Notes: a model not told the origin generated them from the sequence alone. Positions 1 through 7,504 are shown, counted from the first letter of the stretch. The stretch: 22,023 bases of DNA from Verrucomicrobiota bacterium (GCA_014860005.1 JACZKP010000191.1:1-22023); one strand, 5' to 3'. Made by a program: numbers and translations.

Positions 1-1
1 C

Positions 2-72
2 TGTCCCTTGGTCGAGGGCTTTCGTCGGCCTTCGCTTCGCTCAGGCCTCCTCAAGCCCTCGACCAAGGGACA
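2..72. repeat. Palindromic repeat with 20-bp perfect arms
   Basis: The arms at 2-21 and 53-72 are perfect reverse complements (left arm begins TGTCCCTTGG). The loop carries a smaller stem (GGCCT near 27-31 against AGGCC near 43-47). It looks like a REP or MITE-like element. No transposase is nearby. It overlaps the 3' end of the DUF4160 gene. Confidence 0.85.
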
Positions 73-331
73 CATAACACAGCCCCATCGCTTGTCTCCT
101 TTTGAACTCGCAGCCGTCTCCTTTTGTTTCCGCCCCGACATGCTCTTCGACCAAACGCCGGATGCGATGCAATTCGGCTTGGGCGAACCCGCGGTTGGCC
201 GCCAGCGAAACGGGGCGCAGCCAGAACTTGGCTTCCAGGTCTTCGCGGGTCACGTGAATGTGCGGCGGTTCATTGTCCTCGCGACTGTAAAAGTGAAAGC
301 GATACGGGCCGATGCGCAGCACGGTAGGCAT
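41..331 (-). CDS. DUF4160 domain protein with palindrome-derived C-terminus
   Basis: A protein of about 96 aa. Its N-terminal half (MPTVLRIGPYRFHFYSRE, then NEPPHIHV and AKFWL) is the DUF4160 signature. This family is of unknown function and is often paired with a DUF2442 gene in toxin-antitoxin-like loci. The start is the ATG at 331; a longer frame from a TTG at 367 would add 12 residues outside the family. The usual C-terminus of the family (aromatic, ..EAWNE..) is not seen after residue 70 or so. Instead the frame runs into the palindrome at 2-72, which supplies about the last ten residues and the TGA stop. The gene is therefore probably truncated or tail-swapped. No DUF2442 partner is visible, though the expected downstream side is the window edge. 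Confidence 0.75.
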   Translation of the reverse strand: MPTVLRIGPYRFHFYSREDNEPPHIHVTREDLEAKFWLRPVSLAANRGFAQAELHRIRRLVEEHVGAETKGDGCEFKRRQAMGLCYVSLGRGLEEA

Positions 332-452
332 GTCTTGAAGTTTGGGTAACAGGCTTAATGGTGTCAACGCCGTGCTGGAGCGCGGAATTTATTCCGCTTC
401 AACGCCAAGGCGCAACGTCGCCAAGACGCAGCGCGGCGAAGCCGCAACCAAA

Positions 453-525
453 GGAGCGCGGACCGCCGAGTCCGCGAGTTGCGGGCATCGGGTTTGGAAC
501 CCGCGGACTCGGCGGTCCGCGCTCC
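453..525. repeat. Palindromic element with 24-bp perfect arms
   Basis: The arms at 453-476 and 502-525 are perfectly complementary, with a loop of 25 bases. The left arm begins GGAGCGCGGACC and the right arm ends GGTCCGCGCTCC. The outer end, GGAGCGC, is shared with the larger palindrome at 12682-12831, which suggests one family with conserved tips and variable inner arms. Confidence 0.9.
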
Positions 526-733
526 GGGAACATCTTCGCAGGACGCAAGGAGGTTGGGAGATTAGCACTGCAAAGACGTAGCCGTGAGAATTTTGGCGTG
601 CGGTGGCAGAGCGCCCGTCCTCCGTAGCAGTACTGCGGAGGGTGGACAGTGGCGACACCGCTTTTTCGGTAGTGAGTCGAGCTTCCAAAGTGGCGTGGCG
701 TTGTGCTTCCCGCCCGTCTGGCTACAGGACGAG

Positions 734-806
734 GTCAGGGGAATGAAAGTCAGAGGAATAATACTCACGGCATTGTCTCCATTCCCCGGAACCACATTCC
801 CCTGAC
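734..806. repeat. Inverted repeat GTCAGGGGAATG / CATTCCCCTGAC
   Basis: Perfect 12-base arms lie at 734-745 and 795-806. Degenerate extra copies lie between them (GTCAGAGGAAT at about 750, CATTCCCCGG at about 779). It is a non-coding repeat cluster of unknown function. Confidence 0.75.
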
Positions 807-1084
807 ATTTCCCCTCTGTGGCTCTTTGGGGTTTCTACATCTTTGCGTTTATTCGGGCTGTGACCTCGGCGTCTCTGCGTTGAGTTCCGAATTCTGCCCT
901 CTGTCCTCTGTCCTCCGGCTTCTGCCTTCGGCCTTTGAAATCAGCGGGAACATATCAGCAGCTTGGACAAAAACTCTAGCCAAATACACAATAAGGGCTT
1001 GACGCCGTCCACGACAGCCGAAATTACTGAGGCAGACGAAAATAGAGAACTGGGAACGGACTAACATCGGGAGGCCAAACCAAC

Positions 1085-1501
1085 ATGAACCCCAGGAAAA
1101 GAATCAAGAAGATGCCGTTAAAGGAGTTTGAAGGAGTTCTCAGGTGCAACTGGGAGCCTGTTACGCTTATGGGCGACGCTCTTCCTGAATGGGCACGAGG
1201 CATACCGTCCGCCACTCTGGCTTACGTCTGCGGTTCAGGCGGAGACACATTGAACACCAGCGAGTACAGGAGTCCCTCTATACGTTCCGGTGAATTGATC
1301 GGAGGCATTGACATATACCGAAATGCGCCGGATGGTCCGCTCCAGTTCGACAAAGACTGGTATGCGGTAGTCAAATCCGAGGATGACCCGACATTGCTGC
1401 TCGTCGATGGGCCCGTTGACGAAGCGCACCGCTGGTTGGACGAAATTCCAAAACATTTGCGCGGAATTCTCGAGGATTCCCAAGACCAAGGCGAACAGTG
1501 A
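1085..1501 (+). CDS. Hypothetical protein, 138 aa
   Basis: I do not recognise the family. The protein is soluble, without signal peptide or membrane segment. It has a basic N-terminus (MNPRKRIKKMPLKEF) and a mixed alpha/beta-looking body with an acidic C-terminus. The ATG at 1085 is preceded by GGGAGG about ten bases upstream, one of the better ribosome-binding sites in the window, which supports a real gene. Sequence such as CNWEPVTLMGDALPEW and DKDWYAVVKSEDDPT is protein-like rather than repeat-like. It converges on the 728-aa gene across a gap of about 60 bases. It could be a small accessory or immunity-type protein, but nothing in the sequence shows that. Confidence 0.6.
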   Translation: MNPRKRIKKMPLKEFEGVLRCNWEPVTLMGDALPEWARGIPSATLAYVCGSGGDTLNTSEYRSPSIRSGELIGGIDIYRNAPDGPLQFDKDWYAVVKSEDDPTLLLVDGPVDEAHRWLDEIPKHLRGILEDSQDQGEQ

Positions 1502-1561
1502 AGTCTGAAAACTGGAGCATGGATTGTCTGCCGAAGCCAGCTTGTCGTGCCGAGGAACGCC

Positions 1562-3748
1562 TCACGCTTTTGACTTCGTGACACTGATTGTCTCGTCTCC
1601 GTCCGCGAAGCTTCCGAACAGTTCCGCAAGATAACCATCCATGAGCGCGAGATCCAAATAGTCTTCGACCCGCGTTTCGACATAGCGGCGAAGCCAGTAC
1701 ATGACTGTGTCTTCGGCGTTCAGGGTATCACGATGCGACGGGTTGGATAAGGTTGGTCCGACTCTGACGACCCAATTGCCTTGGACAGCATCCCTTGCGA
1801 ACGCCTCGACTTCGTCTTTCGCCTGAGCCAGCAAAACGCGGTTATTGTCGGTACGGTAAAGGATGACCTTTATGAGCCAGCGCCTCACAGCGATTTGGCG
1901 TTCATCCCAACGGGCATTGCGGCTTCTTTCGGCGGCATCAATCACGATTGCCTTCGCCTGTTCAAAATGTTCGGCGCAAGCCGCTGCGGGAACTTGGTCC
2001 AAGTACCCATACTTTGCTGCGTGCCGAAGCGGCGTAAGAGAAGGATCCTCCTCAACACCGCACACGATCGCGTCCCACGAGAGGAGGTGTTGCGGCATGT
2101 CCTTGAGGTGTCCAGTGCGGGCGGCTTCTTCCATCAGAGGCTTGAGTCGAGCGGCACATGTCAGAGGTTCCGCTGGCGTGCGACCGAATGTGAGATGTTC
2201 CGCTGGTACGCGACCGAACCGGGCTTTGCATAATGTCACCTGCCACCACGGGACCCGACTGCTGGGTTTCCTGCCAGTGATCATGTCTTTCGTGATGTAC
2301 TCTTCCGGAATCACATCCATCCGCCGAATTTCCTGAGGCAAACCGCCGAAATAGCCGTTACGAGTTTCCAACCATTTTTCCTGATTCGAACGGATCAGTT
2401 GCCGTTCTCGCGATTCTTCGGGCTCCCAAGCTAACTCGTCAGCGTTGATCTCCAGATTGGGTTTGATCACGAGCCGAGTCATTGCTTCTGGAGCTAGTGG
2501 AAATCTGGGGGCAATTGGCGTGAAGACTGTCCACGTTCCTTTGTGTTGATTTCTCGCTGCAACCGAATACACCCATAAGTCCAATTCTCTCTGCGCCTTC
2601 TTTACGAATACCAGCGCCAGTCCCCATTCCTTCCGTGCAACGGCGTCGAGAACCAGCCTTTGGCAACGCGTCCACCTGCGCAACCACCGCGAATGCGTAG
2701 TCAGGCGTGAAGGAAGATCGAGTCTTGGATGGAAATGCCGTGTTGTCGCCCAACGAGGTAACTTCACATGCATGCGCAGCCGGGAGGCGAGGATAGGACG
2801 CATGTCTTGGCGAGGCAGCGAATCGTCGTTTGACTTAAGCGGATCAAAACACTCAGTATCGGCGGTAGAATCAAGAATGTAGAATTTTGCGGCTGATTCT
2901 TCACCGCCTCGGGTGGCGGACCGCAAGAATGCTTGAGAAATCCGCACTAAGCTCGCAGCCGGCTTCTTTTCGTCAAGACAATCAATCTCGTTGAGAAGCG
3001 CCCTCAAACCTGTTCTGTGAAACACACCACCGGTCAAGTAAATGGAATCGATTCCTCGCTTAACCTGCTGGACGAGTGCTCGCAATGCGATCGCTGTCTT
3101 GGCTGGCTCATCTGGAACCAGGATTAGCGCATGTGTCTTTTCGGTCTGGACCTGCTCCACAGCAGTGGCAATGAAATCAAGCAAGCCAGTAGTCGTGGCG
3201 TCCTCTGGCACGCGAAAGAGTGCTGAAGACGAACGTTCATATGCCTCAACAAAAGATTTCACAAGCCCCGGCTGAGGTTTGAAGCCGCTGCGCAGCCAAC
3301 TCTCTGTGTTAACCCCCTGTCCGTCACGACGGAGGTATATTAAGAGTATGTCACGCAGGCCTGGTTCAGCAGCGCCGGGCACAATTTGCACGGTGGCAGG
3401 CGATGCCGGCCTTTTCGGGGCGGAAGTTGCCTTGAGCACCAACAATAGAGGGATCACGGTCAGTTCGTGCGACTCCGCGTGGTATCTAACAATCCTCTCG
3501 GCGTAGCCGGCCGCTTGCGCGGCGTCGGTGACACTCGCCCGAACGACGTCTTTGCACTCGATTACAAGCACGAGCCCATTAGGAAGCAGCAAAACCACGT
3601 CTATCCGGTTGCCGTCTTCAAGGGGCAATTCGTACTCGAATACAACCATCGCTTGCGCAGCCGCAGGACAAGCCTGGAGACAACCAGTTATCGCCACTTG
3701 CATCACGTTAAAAGTGGTCCTCCAAGCACGAATCTGTTTCTGCTGCAC
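1562..3748 (-). CDS. DUF2075-like protein: nuclease-like N-domain, degenerate P-loop, ankyrin-like repeats
   Basis: A 728-aa protein. Residues 35-105 (FEYELP, then RIDVVLL at 49-55, VIECK at 62-66, then a Q-rich helix and HELTVIPLLLV) match the PD-(D/E)xK-like N-terminal region of DUF2075/Schlafen-type ATPases; D50, E64 and K66 could form the catalytic set. Residues 150-255 follow the same family (WLRSGFKPQP, FVEAYE, ..IYLTGG..). However, the Walker A position reads LVPDEPAKT at 210-218: the K and T are kept and the glycines lost. The Walker B place reads FYILDS (289-294), where the family has FDE. ATP hydrolysis is therefore doubtful. Residues about 505-595 hold ankyrin-like units (ARTGHLKDMP, then TPLRHAAKYGYLDQVP) and a 10-residue duplication. 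The GTG start at 3748 is uncertain because the frame is open further upstream. The cyclase gene lies 153 bases upstream on the same strand. Confidence 0.7.
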   Translation of the reverse strand: MQQKQIRAWRTTFNVMQVAITGCLQACPAAAQAMVVFEYELPLEDGNRIDVVLLLPNGLVLVIECKDVVRASVTDAAQAAGYAERIVRYHAESHELTVIPLLLVLKATSAPKRPASPATVQIVPGAAEPGLRDILLIYLRRDGQGVNTESWLRSGFKPQPGLVKSFVEAYERSSSALFRVPEDATTTGLLDFIATAVEQVQTEKTHALILVPDEPAKTAIALRALVQQVKRGIDSIYLTGGVFHRTGLRALLNEIDCLDEKKPAASLVRISQAFLRSATRGGEESAAKFYILDSTADTECFDPLKSNDDSLPRQDMRPILASRLRMHVKLPRWATTRHFHPRLDLPSRLTTHSRWLRRWTRCQRLVLDAVARKEWGLALVFVKKAQRELDLWVYSVAARNQHKGTWTVFTPIAPRFPLAPEAMTRLVIKPNLEINADELAWEPEESRERQLIRSNQEKWLETRNGYFGGLPQEIRRMDVIPEEYITKDMITGRKPSSRVPWWQVTLCKARFGRVPAEHLTFGRTPAEPLTCAARLKPLMEEAARTGHLKDMPQHLLSWDAIVCGVEEDPSLTPLRHAAKYGYLDQVPAAACAEHFEQAKAIVIDAAERSRNARWDERQIAVRRWLIKVILYRTDNNRVLLAQAKDEVEAFARDAVQGNWVVRVGPTLSNPSHRDTLNAEDTVMYWLRRYVETRVEDYLDLALMDGYLAELFGSFADGDETISVTKSKA
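2161..2220. repeat. Imperfect 30-bp tandem duplication inside the DUF2075-like gene
   Basis: Bases 2161-2190 and 2191-2220 align with 7 mismatches and encode two adjacent 10-residue units on the minus strand, FGRVPAEHLT and FGRTPAEPLT (residues 511-530). It keeps the reading frame and lies at the entry to the ankyrin-like region. Confidence 0.8.
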
Positions 3749-3834
3749 GACTTGGCATAGGCGTTCTTGGCTATGGCACCAACGAGATAAGCCAAGCCTT
3801 CTGGCGCAAGCTTAGAAATTCAGCCCAAGTTCCA

Positions 3835-3856
3835 GCCCAGCCCCATGGGGCTGGGC
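3835..3856. repeat. Perfect 22-bp palindrome between the cyclase and DUF2075-like genes
   Basis: The palindrome is centred on CCATGG with no loop (GCCCAGCCCC, AT, GGGGCTGGGC). It lies in the 153-base gap between the two minus-strand genes. No T-run follows on the minus strand, so an intrinsic terminator is not supported. It could be a repeat or a protein-binding site. Confidence 0.7.
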
Positions 3857-3901
3857 CAATCCCGTGCTCTCTTTCGGCTGGTTGATAGACGGCGCTCTCG
3901 T

Positions 3902-4516
3902 TCACTGTGGCACATTAGTTCTGGCCTTCGACTGCGCGCCTATGAGAAAGCCAAAGTCGGATGTGACGGATAACCGATACAGTCGTATTGTCGGACGTCC
4001 CAACATTTGCACCTCGGTGCATTCCTTCAATTCACAATTCTTCGGGTAAAGGGCTGCTCGCGCAAGTTCTGCCGCCAAGTGAGTCAAAAAAACTTGGCCA
4101 CCGGGTGTGGCAGCTTTTGTGGATGTTTCGATCTTATGCAGTTCGTTGACTGCCAGTCCATGCAGATCATTTTCCTCCAAACACACTTCGCCGGCATGGA
4201 CCCAAACTCTTGCTTCCATTCTCTCTTTGCGAAGGTGCGGCGTTTCTTCAGATAATCCACTGAATTGGAGAGCCCCCTGAAATTCGAGATGCCAACTCAC
4301 GACATCCGGGAAGTGGTCAAAGACCAGCAAGACCGCATCCCCGACAGTCTTCACGAACTTTCCAGATGTTGGCGGCAGTGTGTAGGCAAGCGGTTCCCTT
4401 GCGGCCTTTTCGAATTCGCGCGTCCGGGCTATGCCGACGTCATTTCCGAATTCCGAAGTGAAAGTAGTGGAGCCAACGAGATCGGCCAGAACTATGTATT
4501 TGAGCGCACGATCCAT
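3902..4516 (-). CDS. Class III nucleotidyl (adenylate/guanylate) cyclase, single domain
   Basis: A 204-aa protein made almost only of a class III cyclase domain. Such enzymes convert ATP or GTP to a 3',5'-cyclic nucleotide. The metal-binding aspartates are D12 (VLADLVGSTTFTSEFG) and D60 (VKTVGDAVLLVF). K56 and D117 sit at the two base-selecting positions and fit an adenylate cyclase. VWVHAGEV (104-111) is the conserved central strand, and N124 of the N-x3-R motif is present. The transition-state arginine is replaced by lysine (AVNELHKIE, K128), so activity may be reduced or altered. There is no membrane segment or sensor domain, so it should be cytosolic and controlled by a partner or by expression. 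Start is the ATG at 4516, without a clear Shine-Dalgarno sequence. It lies upstream of, and co-directional with, the DUF2075-like gene. Confidence 0.85.
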   Translation of the reverse strand: MDRALKYIVLADLVGSTTFTSEFGNDVGIARTREFEKAAREPLAYTLPPTSGKFVKTVGDAVLLVFDHFPDVVSWHLEFQGALQFSGLSEETPHLRKERMEARVWVHAGEVCLEENDLHGLAVNELHKIETSTKAATPGGQVFLTHLAAELARAALYPKNCELKECTEVQMLGRPTIRLYRLSVTSDFGFLIGAQSKARTNVPQ

Positions 4517-4753
4517 TGGCGCATGTAAGCAGGCGGCGTCATTTCAGTCCAGTGAAAAAGCATAAATCAGTTGGTTCAAGTGGCCCGCCTTTCACTTTTT
4601 TAATTCACAGTCACAGCCCCGAGGGCACAACTTGAGTGCGAGCATTATCAGCAGCGCGACCGGCTGCGATTGGTGGTGGATTACCGGAAGAAGTTTCTGG
4701 ATTCGCTGGTGCGCGGCGGCGAGGAGGAACAAATTCAGTACACCTCACCCCGG

Positions 4754-4780
4754 CCCTCTCCCCATCGGATGCGGAGAGGG
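4754..4780. repeat. Short palindromic repeat CCCTCTCC / GGAGAGGG
   Basis: Eight-base arms at 4754-4761 and 4773-4780 lie inside a CTCACCCCGGCCCTCTCC-type sequence, a layout seen as dispersed palindromes in many bacterial genomes (from memory). The full element may span about 4742-4790. It interrupts the coding blocks of the decayed gene and shifts the frame. Confidence 0.65.
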
Positions 4781-4826
4781 AGAACGTCGGCTGCATGAGA
4801 CGCTGCAACTGGAAATCATCGCCGTG

Positions 4827-4895
4827 CTCGCCCCGTGAGATAATGCCGCCGATTTGCCTTTTGACCGCAGCCTCCAAAATATCTCACGGGGCGAG
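4827..4895. repeat. Palindromic element with 16-bp perfect arms
   Basis: The arms CTCGCCCCGTGAGATA (4827-4842) and TATCTCACGGGGCGAG (4880-4895) are perfect reverse complements around 37 bases. The same arms, with one or two changes each, flank 9496-9562 inside the polysaccharide deacetylase gene, so this is a repeated family. Here it separates two blocks of a decayed gene. Confidence 0.85.
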
Positions 4896-5242
4896 AATCG
4901 CTGAACCAATTGCGTGAGAGTCCCGATTACGAGCCTTGGCAACTGAGTGAGCAGCAACCGGGCTTGGTGGATGAACTGGCGGCGGAGCGTAAGCAACTGC
5001 TCGAGAAGGAAAGCGCGGAGTTGCAACAACAGGCGGAGCGGTTGGCGGAGGAAATTAAGGAGTTGTCCGGTGAAGCAACCTCTCGCATCGCATAGCTTCC
5101 GACACGGGAAATGCCCTAATCCCGGCAGCGGAAGGTAGGGGAAGACCTACTTACGGCTAAGCGGCAGTCGTGGCAGCCTGTAGTCGTCTCGGAGCACGAG
5201 TAACGCTCGAAATTCTGAAGCTGGCTCCGAGCCGGATCTGTT

Positions 5243-5902
5243 ATGGACAAGCAATGTTGTTTCAGCGGGTTGCGTTTTTGCGTTCTGTTTTTTCTGCTCG
5301 CGACCTCGGCGACATCCCAGATCACGCCGCAAGACACTACGGTGCCGAACGAATTTCGTTTCAGCAGCGCGGAGTATTTCGTTTCCGAAGATGCCACCAA
5401 CGCTGTCATTACGGTGGAGTTCTCGCCCGGCCATCGCGGCTACTATGGCTGGGTGAATTATACCGTGCAGGACGGCACCGCGACGGCCAATCAGGATTAC
5501 ACGCCGGTCAGCGGCAGCCTCGCTTTTTCTGGAGTCCCTTCCCAATCATTTACGGTGCCGATCATAATGGATTCCCTGGACGAGGAAATGGAGACGATCA
5601 GGCTGATCCTTTCTCCAAGTCCATTGGATGCAAACGCTGTCATCACGCGAAGCAACGCCACTCTGAACATCATCAATGTTCGTCGCATCCCAACCTTGAA
5701 AATCGCCGGCGGAGCCAACGGGACTCTGACGATTTCGTGGCTCGATGACGGCACCAATCCGATCCTTGAAAAATCCGTGGCTTCACCGGCTGCCAACTGG
5801 AGCGTCGTGACGACTGCACAAACCACTGTTAACGGACGCTGTTCGGTGACTGAAACGCCTTCGAGCGGAATGGCTCTCTATCGTTTGCGCAGTTCTCAAT
5901 AA
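5243..5902 (+). CDS. Secreted Calx-beta domain protein
   Basis: A 219-aa protein. Residues 1-25 form a signal peptide (hydrophobic CVLFFLLA then ATSQ). Residues about 38-145 are one Calx-beta domain: FSSAEYFVSEDATNAVITV, YTVQDGTATANQDYTPVSGSLAF and a closing LNIINV strand. Such domains are Ca2+-binding beta-sandwiches typical of surface and adhesion proteins. Residues 150-219 (LKIAGGANGTLTISW, LEKS, then YRLRSSQ at the end) resemble the short C-terminal beta domain found on many secreted verrucomicrobial proteins, perhaps a sorting or structural module. The protein is probably exported to the periplasm or cell surface. Its single Calx-beta unit is small compared with the usual multi-repeat adhesins. 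It stands alone, with no operon partner. Confidence 0.8.
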   Translation: MDKQCCFSGLRFCVLFFLLATSATSQITPQDTTVPNEFRFSSAEYFVSEDATNAVITVEFSPGHRGYYGWVNYTVQDGTATANQDYTPVSGSLAFSGVPSQSFTVPIIMDSLDEEMETIRLILSPSPLDANAVITRSNATLNIINVRRIPTLKIAGGANGTLTISWLDDGTNPILEKSVASPAANWSVVTTAQTTVNGRCSVTETPSSGMALYRLRSSQ

Positions 5903-6037
5903 CCTTCCCGGCAGGCAGCAGCGTCAGGGAACTGCGCAATACACTTACCGCAAGCGGCGCGCCGTCCGCGTCGTCCAATTCAAGATCGCAGAATTTCTCC
6001 TCCCATCGGGGGCTGCGAATCGAACTACGATTTCACG

Positions 6038-7330
6038 TTACACCTTCCATGACCCGCGTCGCTGGTAATCCAGCCAGGTGTTCGCCTCCGCGTCGCCGAT
6101 GAATTGTTCCTTCGCGGGATCCCATTTCAACCGGCGATTGTTCCAGTAAGCGAGGTTGCCCAGGTGACACACGCTTACCGAACGGGCGCCGATCTCGACA
6201 TCGCAGATCGGCAGTTTGCGGCTGCGTACGCAGTTGAGCCAGTCCTGCAAATGATTGTTGCTCGCGTATAGGCGAATGGCGTTTTCGCCCAGTGGATCCT
6301 GTCCCAGCGACTCCGGCTCCGCCTGGAACCTGCCGCGGTCCACAAAAATCTTTCCCTCCGTGCCAATGAACGTCGCGCCGCCTTTGCTGCTGTCATGGAT
6401 CATTTCCACGCCGTTGGCATAAAGATAACGCACGCCGGTCCGGGCGTTTGGCGTGCCCGGCGGAATGATTTCAACCGGCCCGCTGTCGTCCATGCCCAAT
6501 CCCCATTGTGCAATATCGAAATGATGCGCGCCCCAATCGGTCATCATGCCGCCGGAATACTCGCGGTAGTTGCGCCAGTTCGGGAAATGATCATGAATGC
6601 CGCGCGGGCTGAGGACGGAGTTATAGGGTCGCATCGGCGCCGGTCCGAGCCAGAAGTTCCAATCCAGCCCTTGTTCCATGGTTTCCTCCGGCAGATCGCA
6701 CCATTTGCTGGGCGCACCCACGCCGACAATGACCTTCTGCACCTTGCCGATGCGTCCGTTGCGGACCAGTTCGCACGCCTTGCGAAATTCCTGGGACGAA
6801 CGCTGCATGCTGCCCGTCTGGAGAATCCGCTGGTTGCGGCGCACGGCCTTGACCATTTCCCGCGCTTCGCGAATCGTCAGCGACAACGGCTTCTCGCAGT
6901 AAATGTCCTTGCCCGCATTCGCGGCCGCGATCACTTGAATGGCGTGCCAATGATCCGGCGTGGCAATCACCACGCCGTCAATGTCCTTGCGCGCCACCAG
7001 ATCGCGGAAATCTATGTAGGCCTCGCAACCCTTGAACGAGCCTTTGTCGGTTTGCTTCGCGTAATGGTCCGCCACCGACTTCTGCGCGTGCTCACGCCGC
7101 TTGGTGTCCACATCGCACACGGCGACGACCTGCGTTTCCTTGCTGCGAATGAAACCGTTGAGCAGGCCACGATTCTGTTTGCCCATGCCGATGAAGCCGA
7201 GCGTCATTCGGTCGTTGGGCGATTTCCCAGCAGACCAGACCGAAGACGGTAACAGCGTCGGCGCGGCGACAGCGACGGTGGCGGTGGTTTTGAGAAACTG
7301 ACGGCGAGTGAAGCGATTTGAAGTAGTCAT
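6038..7330 (-). CDS. Tat-exported Gfo/Idh/MocA family oxidoreductase
   Basis: A 430-aa protein. The N-terminus has a twin-arginine signal (FTRRQFLKTT, RR at 9-10) followed by a hydrophobic, alanine-rich stretch and an A-x-A-like site, so the protein should be folded with its cofactor and exported. Residues 45-55 (GFIGMGKQNRG) are the Rossmann nucleotide-binding loop, VVIATPDHWHA (120-130) and CEKPLS (145-150) are the conserved family motifs, and DWGAHHFDIAQWG lies in the C-terminal substrate domain. The family carries out NAD(P)-dependent oxidation or reduction of sugars and inositols; the substrate cannot be told from sequence. The ATG at 7330 agrees with the Tat signal. An inverted repeat lies 49 bases upstream. 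A second Tat-type member is at 15590-16879. Confidence 0.92.
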   Translation of the reverse strand: MTTSNRFTRRQFLKTTATVAVAAPTLLPSSVWSAGKSPNDRMTLGFIGMGKQNRGLLNGFIRSKETQVVAVCDVDTKRREHAQKSVADHYAKQTDKGSFKGCEAYIDFRDLVARKDIDGVVIATPDHWHAIQVIAAANAGKDIYCEKPLSLTIREAREMVKAVRRNQRILQTGSMQRSSQEFRKACELVRNGRIGKVQKVIVGVGAPSKWCDLPEETMEQGLDWNFWLGPAPMRPYNSVLSPRGIHDHFPNWRNYREYSGGMMTDWGAHHFDIAQWGLGMDDSGPVEIIPPGTPNARTGVRYLYANGVEMIHDSSKGGATFIGTEGKIFVDRGRFQAEPESLGQDPLGENAIRLYASNNHLQDWLNCVRSRKLPICDVEIGARSVSVCHLGNLAYWNNRRLKWDPAKEQFIGDAEANTWLDYQRRGSWKV

Positions 7331-7378
7331 AACTTTATCCCGGTTGATACCAACGCATGCTTCTTATAGCAGCGGGTG

Positions 7379-7398
7379 ACAACTTGCAAGCAAGTTGT
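7379..7398. promoter_or_regulatory. Inverted repeat upstream of the Gfo/Idh gene, possible operator
   Basis: Nine-base arms ACAACTTGC and GCAAGTTGT are separated by two bases, 49 bases upstream of the oxidoreductase start. Size and position fit a dimeric regulator site of the kind used in sugar catabolism, but no regulator gene is present and no promoter boxes are clear. It could equally be another dispersed palindrome. Confidence 0.35.
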
Positions 7399-7504
7399 GT
7401 GCGGTTTAGGAGCAGTTGATCGCTTGGAAGCGACGGCCCGTTACTTTTGCCCGTGCGGAATGCCGGGGAAACTCAAGGTAACGATTCTTTGAGCAAATGC
7501 TGCC

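Larger units (their letters stand above)
368..1084. other. Gene-free, repeat-filled intergenic region
   Basis: About 700 bases without a convincing gene. It holds the 24-bp-arm palindrome at 453-525 and a short hairpin-like segment at 619-641 (CCTCCG and CGGAGG around the palindrome GCAGTACTGC). It also holds the GTCAGGGGAATG inverted pair at 734-806, and degenerate CAACGC/GACGC-type low-complexity stretches near 400-440 and, inverted, near 865-885. The small open frames here translate these repeats and have no protein-like character. It looks like a landing zone for repeats between the DUF4160 gene and the 138-aa gene. Confidence 0.6.
4604..5095 (+). pseudogene. Decayed gene fragment broken by two palindromic insertions
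   Basis: Three protein-like blocks lie in order. Block A at about 4622-4740 includes EHYQQRDRLRLVVDYRKKF. Block B at 4791-4835 reads LHETLQLEIIAVLAP. Block C at about 4895-5095 is a Q/E-rich coiled-coil-like tail (ESLNQLRESPDYEPWQL then ELAAERKQLLEKE) ending at a TAG. Blocks A and C share one frame and block B is in another. The two junctions are exactly where the palindromes at 4754-4780 and 4827-4895 lie. Removing the palindromes would plausibly give one continuous frame. There is no start codon at the 5' end (a TAA at 4601 precedes it), so the N-terminus is missing. I do not recognise the family. Confidence 0.5.

Noticed and set aside
453..525. Possible CRISPR or intrinsic terminator
   Set aside because: There is one palindrome with no direct-repeat array or spacers, and no T-run follows the stem.
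703..1002. 99-aa open frame in the repeat-filled gap
   Set aside because: It translates repeat DNA, has no ribosome-binding site and no protein-like composition.
3902..4516. Firm assignment as a Pycsar PycC cyclase
   Set aside because: The K56/D117 pair fits adenylate specificity, and no recognised cyclic-nucleotide-responsive effector (TIR or membrane protein) is adjacent.
6395..7252. 285-aa plus-strand open frame
   Set aside because: It is antisense to the Gfo/Idh gene, His/Arg-rich, with no family features; a codon-bias shadow of the GC-rich opposite strand.
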